From assembly GCA_945861845.1 (NCBI GenBank), contig CAMAWS010000035.1:1-13301 (forward strand): a stretch of DNA of 13,301 nt. Reading direction: 5' to 3'. The translations under genes were made by a program, and so were the position numbers. Source of the DNA: Candidatus Sulfopaludibacter sp. SbA3. Its GTDB lineage: Bacteria; Acidobacteriota; Terriglobia; 20CM-2-55-15. The notes beneath the pieces were generated by a model. It was not told the origin of the DNA, searched no databases, and was given only the letters and a program-made list of their open reading frames with translations. The first letter of the stretch is position 1, and every line of letters starts with the position of its first letter. Shown here in pieces: positions 7,843-13,301 of this stretch.

Positions 7843-10800
7843 ATGAAGCGACTCTTGACGGCGGCAGCGCTGCTATTTCTTCTGTCCAGTGCCAATTTCG
7901 CACAAACCAGTAACGCGACAGTGGGTGGAACTGTGTCCGATGCCACTGGCGCTCTAATTCCTGGGGTAACAGTCACGGCAACGAACACTGCCACCGGTAT
8001 TGTCGTTACTGCTATCAGCAATGAAGCAGGTGCTTACCAGTTCGCCAGCCTGCAGACTGGGACATATTCGATTACTGCAGAATTGCCTGGTTTTCAGACT
8101 CAGGCCTATAACAACGTGACACTAGGGATTTCGCAGCAGGTTCGACTGAACTTCACGCTGCAGGTCGGAACTGTGGCCCAGGCGATTGAAGTGACTGTCG
8201 CGGCCGATACGGCCATTGCCACAACATCAGCCTCAGTGGGAACAGTCCTGCCTGAATACAAGGTGCGCGACCTTCCCTTGGGAGGCCGCAATGTGATGGA
8301 CCTGTTGGGTACGACAGCGGGGGCTGGTCCAACCGACGGGACCCTTGATGGTTACTTCGCCGGTGGGCGGCTCAGCATGGTGAATACGACCCGGGATGGA
8401 TTCGTAGTCTCCGATGGAAGGTATAACCACGGTGCGTTTTCGTCCACGTACGTCAGTCCCGACCTCGTCGAGGAGGTTCGCGTCATCACCGCCCCAGTAG
8501 ATGCGGAGGCCGGCCGCGGATCAGGGCAAGTGCAAATGGTTACGCGCTCGGGAACAAATCAGTTTCGCGGCGCAGTATTTTGGACGAACCGGAATTCAGC
8601 AACGGATGCGAGCAACTGGTTTAACAACTTCAATGGCGTTCAGAAGGATTACGAGAACCGAAATCAGTTTGGCGGCCGTTTGGGCGGACCGATCGTCAAG
8701 AACAAGACCTTCTTCTTCTTTCTCGTCGAAGAGCAGCGTTATATTTTTCGCCAGACTTTCGTAGGCAGCGTCCTGACGGATGCGGCGCGGCAGGGTATCT
8801 TTCGCTTTTTCCCTGGCGTAGACGCGCAGAACGCGACTCAGAACATTCCTACCGTTGACCGGAACGGCAACCCGGTAAGGCCGGCGAACGCGACAGGCGA
8901 CCTGCAGCAATTCAGCGTGTTCAACCGCGATGCTTTCCGCCCGGGTTTCGATCCTACCGGTTTTATCCAGAACACGATCCTGGCGAAAATGCCGCGGCCG
9001 AATGATTTCACAATCGGCGATGGACTGAATACGGCCGGCTATCGCTGGGCGCGCCGCATCAGCGGCATGGACCAGCCGGACGGGCAGGGAGTCGACACAA
9101 ATCGCGACCAGTTCAACGCCCGCGTTGATCACAATTTCAATGCCAGCCACAAACTGAGCTTTGTCTACACGTGGGAGCGCGGCCTCAACATGACCGTTCA
9201 GGCCGGGATTCCGAACTGGCCCGGCGGATACTACGGCGCAAACCACAAATGGCCGATGTTGTACAACTTCTCGCTGGTGTCGACGCTGTCTCCAACCATT
9301 GTGAACGAACTCCGCGTCGGATATCGACGGACGAAGCAAGACAGTTGGGCTCCTTGGTATGTTGGAAGACAAGATGAAACCGAGGAAACCGGCGCCGAGG
9401 GGAAGGAGGCGTTTGCTCTGCTTCCCAGGAATAACGGGATTCCGTTCCAGCCAGTGACAACGCTGCTGACCCAAAACATCATGAATTGGAACGCGGGGGA
9501 CGGCAATACCCGTGGCTCCGAAAGCCCTCTATCGACTTACGGCGACACGATCAGTTTCACCCAGGGCGCACACGCATTCAAAGCGGGAGGGGAGCTGCGA
9601 TTCGCCAGGTCCAATGCCGGCAACGACAGTAATTTTACTCCGCAGGCTGTTCTTGGAGCCGGAGGCGTGCCGGTGCAGAACATCGACAACATCGCCATTC
9701 CCGGTCTGACGGCCAACAATCAAACGACGGCACGAAACCTGTTGACCGATCTCTCCGGATCCATTGCCCAGATTGCGCAGGCATTCGATTTAAGAGATCC
9801 CCGCGATCTGGTTTTTCGCGGCTACAACGAAGGAGTGAAACTAAAGAAACGGGATTGGCGCACGCGTGAGTTCAGTTCGTTCTTCAAGGATACCTGGAAG
9901 GTTCGTCCGGCTTTGACGCTCAACGTCGGGATTCATTACGAATGGTTCGGCGTTCCTTATGAAGGCCAGGGTATCGCGGGGGCGCCGGTCGGCGGCGCGG
10001 CGGGATTATGCGGAATTTCGTGCGGCTCTCCAACGACTGTGGAATTTGTGGGCAAGAACTCCTCAAATCCGAACAAACAACTCTGGAATGACGATTGGAA
10101 CAATTTCGCGCCGTCCTTCGGCGTGAGTTGGTCGCTTCCATGGCTCGGAAAAGACAAGACCGTGATCCGCGCAGGCTACGGATGGAGTTATCCCGGCAAC
10201 TCTTTGATCGGTGTGAACGGAAACCTTAATAACATCGGCGGGTCGATTCCAGGCACGATGGAAGGTTCCACCAACACAGGCATCTTCCACACGCAGGCGG
10301 CATTCCTTTCGCTGGCGAACATTGCGCTGCCTATACCTCATCAATTCCCGCCGCTTCGGCCGAGCCCGGTCGACGGACCTCGTGGCGACGTCATGCAGGC
10401 GGCGGTCGCCAATCGGGTGAGCCCGTATGTTCAAAACTTCAACTTTGAGATTCAACGTGAAGTTGCCCGCGATCTGTCGATCAGCGCAGCATACGTTGGG
10501 ACGAAAGGGACGAGGCTGTGGAACGCAGTTCCTCTGAACGGCGTGGACATTTTTAATAACGGTTTCCTGGCGGCGTTCAACACCACGCGTGCGGGTGGCA
10601 ACGCGCCGCTGTTCGACCAGATGTTAAGAGGTCTCAATATCCCGGGGGCGGGAGTTGTAAACGGAACGACCGTTACAGGCTCGGCGGCATTGCGCGCCTA
10701 CACGTCAACGCGGCCATTCATTGCAAACGGCAGTATCGGGCAGCTGGCGGATTTTCTGAACCGTAGCACGAACATTACTGGCAAGGGCGGCGGCTTCGTC

Positions 10801-11703
10801 CGGAATGGCGGCCTGTCCGAGACGTTCTTTGTTTTCAATCCACAGTTCAGCGAAGTCAGGCTGCACGGAAATCCGAGCAGTTCCACCTACCATTCCATGC
10901 AACTGCAACTGACGAAACGTTTGTCGAACGGTTTCTCCAGCCAGTCGACCTACACCTGGAGTAAGACTTTGGGCACCAACGATGGAGATACCAACCTCAC
11001 GCCGCGAGACCCGAAGAATCTGGACCTCGACAAGGCCGTGGCCGGGTTCCATCGGACGCATGCCTGGACAACAAACGGCACATATGAATTGCCGTTCGGA
11101 CCCGGCCGTTCGTTTCTCAGCGATGCTCCCGGAGTTGTCCAGCGGTTGGTGGAGCGATGGCAGTTCGGCGGAATCTTCAGCCTGACTTCAGGTGCGCCAC
11201 TGACGATTTCAGCTCCCATCTCGACAATCTGGCAAACCACTACCAATGCGACACCGAACATCGTTGGGGAGTTTCCGAAGAACATCGGTGAACTAACCAA
11301 GCTCGCGAATGGCGTGACCTACTTTCCAGGTACCCAGCAGATCAATGATCCGTCGGGTGCTGCCGTGTCTGCACTCAACGGACTCAGCGGGTCATTCAGC
11401 AACAGGGCGATAACCGATTCGCAAGGGCAGCTTCTCCTCGTGAATCCCGCTCCCGGACAAGTAGGCACTCTTGGCCGGTACACGATCGAAGGCCCCGGGT
11501 TGCTTGGTTTCGACGTGAACCTGATCAAGCGGGTGAGGATTACCGAAACGAAGGAATTTGAGCTTCGCGTGGACTCCGTCAATGTGTTGAATCGTCCGAA
11601 TTTCGGGAATCCCAACGTTAACATTAACAATACGAGCTTCGGCCGCATCACTACGGCGGGGGGCAACCGGAGATTCGTTATCAACGCCCGATTGAATTTC
11701 TAG
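7843..11703 (+). CDS. Oar-like TonB-dependent outer-membrane transporter with carboxypeptidase-regulatory-like domain
   Basis: This 1286-residue outer-membrane protein begins with a Sec signal peptide (MKRLLTAAALLFLLSSANFA, likely cut near residue 20). Next comes a CarboxypepD_reg-like Ig fold (about 24-110: GGTVSDATGALIPGVTVTAT, GAYQFASLQTGTYSITAELPGF). A plug-like region follows (about 120-240, with LPLGGRNVMDLLG and VEEVRVITAPVDAEAGRGSG), then a long beta-barrel rich in aromatic/Asn/Gly strands. It ends RRFVINARLNF, the terminal Phe typical of BAM substrates. Length and order match the Oar/TonB-dependent family expanded in Acidobacteria, which imports large ligands (sugars, peptides or chelates) with energy from TonB-ExbBD. 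No substrate can be read from the sequence, and no SusD-like partner or degradative enzyme is adjacent. It is monocistronic, with a strong promoter upstream and a bidirectional terminator 10 nt after the stop. No frameshift or truncation is visible. Confidence 0.95.
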   Translation: MKRLLTAAALLFLLSSANFAQTSNATVGGTVSDATGALIPGVTVTATNTATGIVVTAISNEAGAYQFASLQTGTYSITAELPGFQTQAYNNVTLGISQQVRLNFTLQVGTVAQAIEVTVAADTAIATTSASVGTVLPEYKVRDLPLGGRNVMDLLGTTAGAGPTDGTLDGYFAGGRLSMVNTTRDGFVVSDGRYNHGAFSSTYVSPDLVEEVRVITAPVDAEAGRGSGQVQMVTRSGTNQFRGAVFWTNRNSATDASNWFNNFNGVQKDYENRNQFGGRLGGPIVKNKTFFFFLVEEQRYIFRQTFVGSVLTDAARQGIFRFFPGVDAQNATQNIPTVDRNGNPVRPANATGDLQQFSVFNRDAFRPGFDPTGFIQNTILAKMPRPNDFTIGDGLNTAGYRWARRISGMDQPDGQGVDTNRDQFNARVDHNFNASHKLSFVYTWERGLNMTVQAGIPNWPGGYYGANHKWPMLYNFSLVSTLSPTIVNELRVGYRRTKQDSWAPWYVGRQDETEETGAEGKEAFALLPRNNGIPFQPVTTLLTQNIMNWNAGDGNTRGSESPLSTYGDTISFTQGAHAFKAGGELRFARSNAGNDSNFTPQAVLGAGGVPVQNIDNIAIPGLTANNQTTARNLLTDLSGSIAQIAQAFDLRDPRDLVFRGYNEGVKLKKRDWRTREFSSFFKDTWKVRPALTLNVGIHYEWFGVPYEGQGIAGAPVGGAAGLCGISCGSPTTVEFVGKNSSNPNKQLWNDDWNNFAPSFGVSWSLPWLGKDKTVIRAGYGWSYPGNSLIGVNGNLNNIGGSIPGTMEGSTNTGIFHTQAAFLSLANIALPIPHQFPPLRPSPVDGPRGDVMQAAVANRVSPYVQNFNFEIQREVARDLSISAAYVGTKGTRLWNAVPLNGVDIFNNGFLAAFNTTRAGGNAPLFDQMLRGLNIPGAGVVNGTTVTGSAALRAYTSTRPFIANGSIGQLADFLNRSTNITGKGGGFVRNGGLSETFFVFNPQFSEVRLHGNPSSSTYHSMQLQLTKRLSNGFSSQSTYTWSKTLGTNDGDTNLTPRDPKNLDLDKAVAGFHRTHAWTTNGTYELPFGPGRSFLSDAPGVVQRLVERWQFGGIFSLTSGAPLTISAPISTIWQTTTNATPNIVGEFPKNIGELTKLANGVTYFPGTQQINDPSGAAVSALNGLSGSFSNRAITDSQGQLLLVNPAPGQVGTLGRYTIEGPGLLGFDVNLIKRVRITETKEFELRVDSVNVLNRPNFGNPNVNINNTSFGRITTAGGNRRFVINARLNF

Positions 11704-11712
11704 GAGGATAGA

Positions 11713-11752
11713 AAAAAGGGGAGAGTGCGCCATTGTGCACTCTCCCCTTTTT
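11713..11752. terminator. Strong bidirectional intrinsic terminator
   Basis: A perfect 16-bp stem (11713-11728 with 11737-11752) around the 8-nt loop GCCATTGT. An A run lies on the left and a T run on the right, so a U tract is available in both directions. It lies between the stops of the transporter (11703) and the convergent membrane-protein gene (11771) and probably ends both transcripts. Confidence 0.93.
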
Positions 11753-11770
11753 CGGTCCAGACCGACCGAT

Positions 11771-12265
11771 TTACTGAAGCCCGCTGACAGGACCTATATA
11801 CGCCATCAAGCGACCTGCCGTGACGGCACCCGCCCATAGGAGGAGTGATATCCCCGCCAGAATTTTACCGTTCATTGGCATTGGAATCTGGTCGATCAAT
11901 GGGTTTCGAAACACCTGCCTATTCAGCGCCTGTATCGTGACTACTGCGAGCGCTATCAAAACCATCTTTACCCAAAACACCGGGTTGATCAGTTTCGTCG
12001 ATGCGTCGGCGATTAACAGCAGCGTGCCGGAGAAGGCATTTATTCCGAACCCCACCCACATTAAAGGAAAGAGCTTTTTCAGCGGCGTGAGGGGCACGCC
12101 GGATGCAAAACCAAGTATTCGCACATCCACCGCCGAACTAACGCCAACAACGATGCCGAGGCCAAGTGTGTGAAGGAAAAGAACGGTGGGATATGCCCAG
12201 ATAGTCGGTGACTCACGCACCCAGGTGCCGATCGAGGTCTGTTCCAGCCAGACAAGAAAATCCAT
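11771..12265 (-). CDS. Small four-helix membrane protein, DUF6644-like
   Basis: This 164-residue integral membrane protein has four hydrophobic helices at about 24-46, 65-86, 93-115 and 135-157, no signal peptide, and one histidine inside helix 1 (His32, LHTLGLGIVVGV). A conserved-looking SSAVDVRILGF segment follows helix 1. The pattern WAYPTVLFLHTLGLG...VDVRILGF and the neighbour suggest the DUF6644 family, which I recall near DUF6152 genes. No biochemical function is established to my knowledge. The ATG at 12265 has AGAGGA 7 nt upstream, which supports the start. It lies 199 nt downstream of the exported DUF6152-like gene on the same strand and probably shares its transcript, unless the intervening hairpin stops it. 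It resembles the small CopD-like membrane proteins only in general architecture. Confidence 0.85.
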   Translation of the reverse strand: MDFLVWLEQTSIGTWVRESPTIWAYPTVLFLHTLGLGIVVGVSSAVDVRILGFASGVPLTPLKKLFPLMWVGFGINAFSGTLLLIADASTKLINPVFWVKMVLIALAVVTIQALNRQVFRNPLIDQIPMPMNGKILAGISLLLWAGAVTAGRLMAYIGPVSGLQ

Positions 12266-12402
12266 AATTCAGTCCTCTTTAGTTTTAATGATCAAGACCG
12301 CAGGTCCATGGTGCGCGGACCGCGCAGGCGGCAAGATATTACACCAGTCTGGATTCTGCGTATGGAGACTATTTAGTGGAACTGGATTGGGGGGAATGAA
12401 TG
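12266..12402 (-). other. Leader region of the membrane-protein gene, no clear promoter
   Basis: This is the start-proximal part of the 199-nt spacer between the two small genes. Apart from the ribosome site next to 12265 I see no convincing -35/-10 pair. AT-rich spots such as TGTAATAT (minus strand) lack a partner -35. No small ORF is supported. Confidence 0.4.
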
Positions 12403-12441
12403 CGCCGTTTTGCCTGTGCGCCACGCACAGGCAAAACGGCG
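12403..12441. repeat. Perfect 18-bp inverted repeat with 3-nt loop
   Basis: CGCCGTTTTGCCTGTGCG (12403-12420) and its exact reverse complement (12424-12441) surround CCA. It begins 24 nt after the stop of the DUF6152-like gene. No U tract follows on either strand, so it is not a standard intrinsic terminator. It could be an mRNA 3'-stabilising or processing hairpin, a REP-like extragenic palindrome, or a differential-expression element between the two genes. Confidence 0.85.
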
Positions 12442-12464
12442 AAATGCTGCATCAAGACGAAAAC

Positions 12465-12863
12465 TTAATCGACGACTTCGCCGGCCCTTGTGCCCCACCC
12501 AAATCCATCGGATGTGCGCTTCAATGTGTTCATTTTCAGCCGATGTTCACCAGGCGTACGCGAAGGATTTCCAGTGATAATCACAACGTCGCCGACCTTG
12601 AGACTGTTTCTGGTCACGCCCTGTCCGCCGAGAGCGCCCGCCCCGCCCCATTCAACCGCCCAGCGCTGAACTTTTCCAGCCTCGTCGGCAGCCTCGACGT
12701 GAACGAAGGAATGCGGATTCCGGAACAGAAATTGGACCAGCTTGCCTTCGATCTTGACGTCCTTCTTCGCATCGTAGGTGGCACCGATCGAGTGATGAGC
12801 ATACGCGGTCGTGCCCAACAGGAATGCGGCAGCGAGGACCAGAAAAAGCACTTTACGTGTCAT
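12465..12863 (-). CDS. Exported small protein, DUF6152-like, mature N-terminus His-His
   Basis: This 132-residue protein has a clear signal peptide (MTRKVLFLVLAAAFLLGTTAYA, Ala-Tyr-Ala cleavage after residue 22), so the predicted mature protein starts HHSIGATYD. The rest is a small beta-rich domain: VKIEGKLVQFLFRNPHSFVHVEA (split here around 37-58), WAVEWGG (68-74), SLKVGDVVIITGNPS (87-101). This pattern (D..K.v.i.G.v..f...NPH...v.v.d..G....W..E, then l..GD.v...G.P) is that of DUF6152-type proteins, whose role is unknown to me. His23, His24, His51 and His55 are candidate metal ligands. The ATG at 12863 has AGGAGG 10 nt upstream. A promoter with an overlapping palindrome lies 43 nt upstream. 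The DUF6644-like membrane protein follows on the same strand. Confidence 0.88.
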   Translation of the reverse strand: MTRKVLFLVLAAAFLLGTTAYAHHSIGATYDAKKDVKIEGKLVQFLFRNPHSFVHVEAADEAGKVQRWAVEWGGAGALGGQGVTRNSLKVGDVVIITGNPSRTPGEHRLKMNTLKRTSDGFGWGTRAGEVVD

Positions 12864-12905
12864 GGGATGTGTTCCTCCTAAATTTGAGTGAACTGATGTC
12901 TTGGC

Positions 12906-12934
12906 AAACTATCACACGGTGATACACCGGTCAA
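12906..12934 (-). promoter_or_regulatory. Promoter of the DUF6152-like gene
   Basis: On the minus strand, -35 TTGACC (12934-12929), an exactly 17-bp spacer and -10 TAGTTT (12911-12906) are visible. TG one base before the -10 makes it an extended -10, compensating for its weak match. The predicted start near 12899 gives a leader of about 36 nt before the AGGAGG site and the ATG at 12863. Confidence 0.6.
12910..12924. promoter_or_regulatory. Putative operator overlapping the promoter
   Basis: The minus-strand sequence TATCACCGTGTGATA is a perfect 6-bp inverted repeat (TATCAC/GTGATA) around 3 nt, covering the first two bases of the -10 and most of the spacer. A second overlapping dyad, CGGTG-TAT-CACCG, lies towards the -35. 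Dyads here typically bind dimeric repressors; no regulator gene is visible in the window, so the family is unknown. Confidence 0.5.
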
Positions 12935-12969
12935 GAAGCGCCGGGAGGGGTGACACCGTCGTTTTGCCA

Positions 12970-13011
12970 TGCCGGCGCGCGGACTCGAACCGCGGACCTA
13001 AGGATTATGAG
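12970..13011 (-). tRNA. 3' half of a CAT-anticodon tRNA (Met or Ile2), partial; candidate attachment-site scar
   Basis: On the minus strand this is an exact canonical tRNA from position 32 to 73: anticodon loop CTCATAA (13011-13005), 3' anticodon strand TCCTT, variable loop AGGTC, a perfect T stem CGCGG/CCGCG around TTCGAGT, acceptor 3' strand CGCCGGC and discriminator A (12970). CCA is not encoded. The five bases before the loop are GACGT, which cannot pair with TCCTT, and no GCCGGCG 5' acceptor strand or D arm exists in the rest of the window. So only the 3' half is present. Anticodon-loop-to-3'-end fragments are the usual footprint of tyrosine-integrase elements at tRNA genes. The minus-strand orientation puts any such element on the right, beyond 13011. 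The anticodon could be Met or TilS-modified Ile2; this cannot be settled from the half. Confidence 0.8.
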
Positions 13012-13119
13012 ACGTCCATTCGTGTCTGAGCGAAAAGTGTTCGAAGTGAAGCCCTTCCTTCCGTTCTCACAGATTAGGTAGAATTTGTAGCTCTCCTGTT
13101 TGGTAACGTTGTCATAGCT
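13012..13119. other. Unassigned segment next to the tRNA half
   Basis: No recognised gene. A minus-strand frame starting with GTG at 13125 runs through this segment and on through the tRNA half to 12931. The part before the tRNA (about 38 codons, containing SYKFYLICENGRKGFTSNTF) is unlike anything I recognise. It could be the tail of an element-borne gene cut by the junction or a chance frame. Confidence 0.25.
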
Positions 13120-13301
13120 TGTCACCCCCTGACATCAACCGGAGTGCCCCCAAATTCCACGCCACCAGTGGAAGATTTTTCCAGCTTACTAACATTGACC
13201 AGATTGCCTCTATACGAGGCGGGAGTGAGCGGCAGAAGATAGAGGGCTGGATACTGCTCTCGACGCTGGAACTCTCTTTCAGTTCCCTTGCCCAGAGGCA
13301 A
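13120..13301. mobile_element. Possible terminal region of an insertion sequence (partial, runs off the window)
   Basis: The segment begins with TGTCA-CCCCC-TGACA (13120-13134), an inverted repeat starting with TG. Spaced GGAA-containing blocks follow, seen on the minus strand as CTGGAAAAATC and GTGGAATTTGG about 25 nt apart. Ends with 5'-TG and several internal repeats of this look are a property of IS21-type elements. A minus-strand frame is open from the window edge to TGA 13122-13124 (59 codons) but shows no transposase motif. The identification is tentative and no transposase is visible. Confidence 0.28.

Noticed and set aside
7760..7903. Upstream in-frame extension of tilS (48 codons)
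   Set aside because: It covers the transporter promoter, leader and signal-peptide region on the other strand; TilS similarity begins after 7759.
8596..9474. Long open frame antisense to the transporter
   Set aside because: It mirrors the codon structure of the well-supported plus-strand gene; no ribosome site or recognisable domain.
12186..12881. 231-codon plus-strand frame crossing both small genes and the hairpin
   Set aside because: It runs antisense through two well-supported genes with good ribosome sites, has Cys/Trp/His-rich random composition, and reads across the inverted repeat.
12403..12968. CGTTTTGCC shared by the hairpin arm and the sequence next to the tRNA half
   Set aside because: Only nine bases match and the flanks differ; taken as coincidence.
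12931..13125. 64-codon minus-strand frame through the tRNA half
   Set aside because: Its C-terminal part is translated tRNA sequence and the start is GTG with no ribosome site; at most its first part is a fragment of another gene.
12947..13128. 9-bp inverted repeat GGGGTGACA/TGTCACCCC flanking the tRNA half
   Set aside because: A 9-bp match within a few hundred bases is within what chance gives, and it does not extend.
12970..13301. Intron-containing tRNA (group I intron in the anticodon loop)
   Set aside because: No 5' tRNA half is visible, the base before position 32 does not give a convincing 3' splice junction, and no catalytic core pairing was recognised; a longer intron beyond the window is not excluded.
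1..13301. CRISPR array, rRNA, riboswitch
   Set aside because: No regularly spaced repeats, rRNA signatures or recognisable riboswitch cores were seen on either strand.

Overview
The window looks like chromosomal DNA of an acidobacterium. It has moderately high GC and a very long Oar-like TonB-dependent outer-membrane protein with an N-terminal carboxypeptidase-regulatory-like domain. It also carries a DUF6152/DUF6644-type gene pair, which I associate with acidobacteria. The assignment rests on gene content, not on a database search.

Layout. (1) Positions 1-558 (+) hold the C-terminal end of a large surface or fibre-like protein with a tail resembling the S74/endosialidase intramolecular chaperone. 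(2) An imperfect hairpin at about 576-622 lies in the convergent gap. (3) Positions 630-7759 (-) are a housekeeping block, read right to left: tilS, ftsH, an intrinsic terminator, folP, cdaA, cdaR, glmM. The last four are packed with gaps of 1-10 nt. This joins two arrangements usually seen separately: ftsH-folP-glmM of Proteobacteria and cdaA-cdaR-glmM of Firmicutes. It links tRNA decoding, membrane proteolysis, folate synthesis, c-di-AMP synthesis and the entry step of peptidoglycan precursor synthesis. (4) Positions 7843-11703 (+) encode the TonB-dependent transporter, divergent from tilS. Its near-consensus promoter has a -35 box inside the first codons of tilS. A strong bidirectional terminator follows the gene. 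(5) Positions 11771-12863 (-) hold a small pair: an exported protein whose predicted mature N-terminus is His-His, and a four-helix membrane protein. A perfect 18-bp hairpin lies between them, and a promoter with an overlapping palindrome lies upstream. (6) Positions 12970-13301 contain a clean 3' half of a CAT-anticodon tRNA with no 5' half, followed by sequence that may be the end of a mobile element.

Regions 1-5 are mostly ordinary core genome. The points most worth a second look are the tRNA half (candidate integration scar), the terminator that overlaps the folP start, the palindrome in the DUF6152 promoter, the perfect hairpin in the DUF pair, and the possible metal-binding role of that pair. 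I see no CRISPR array, rRNA or complete mobile element.
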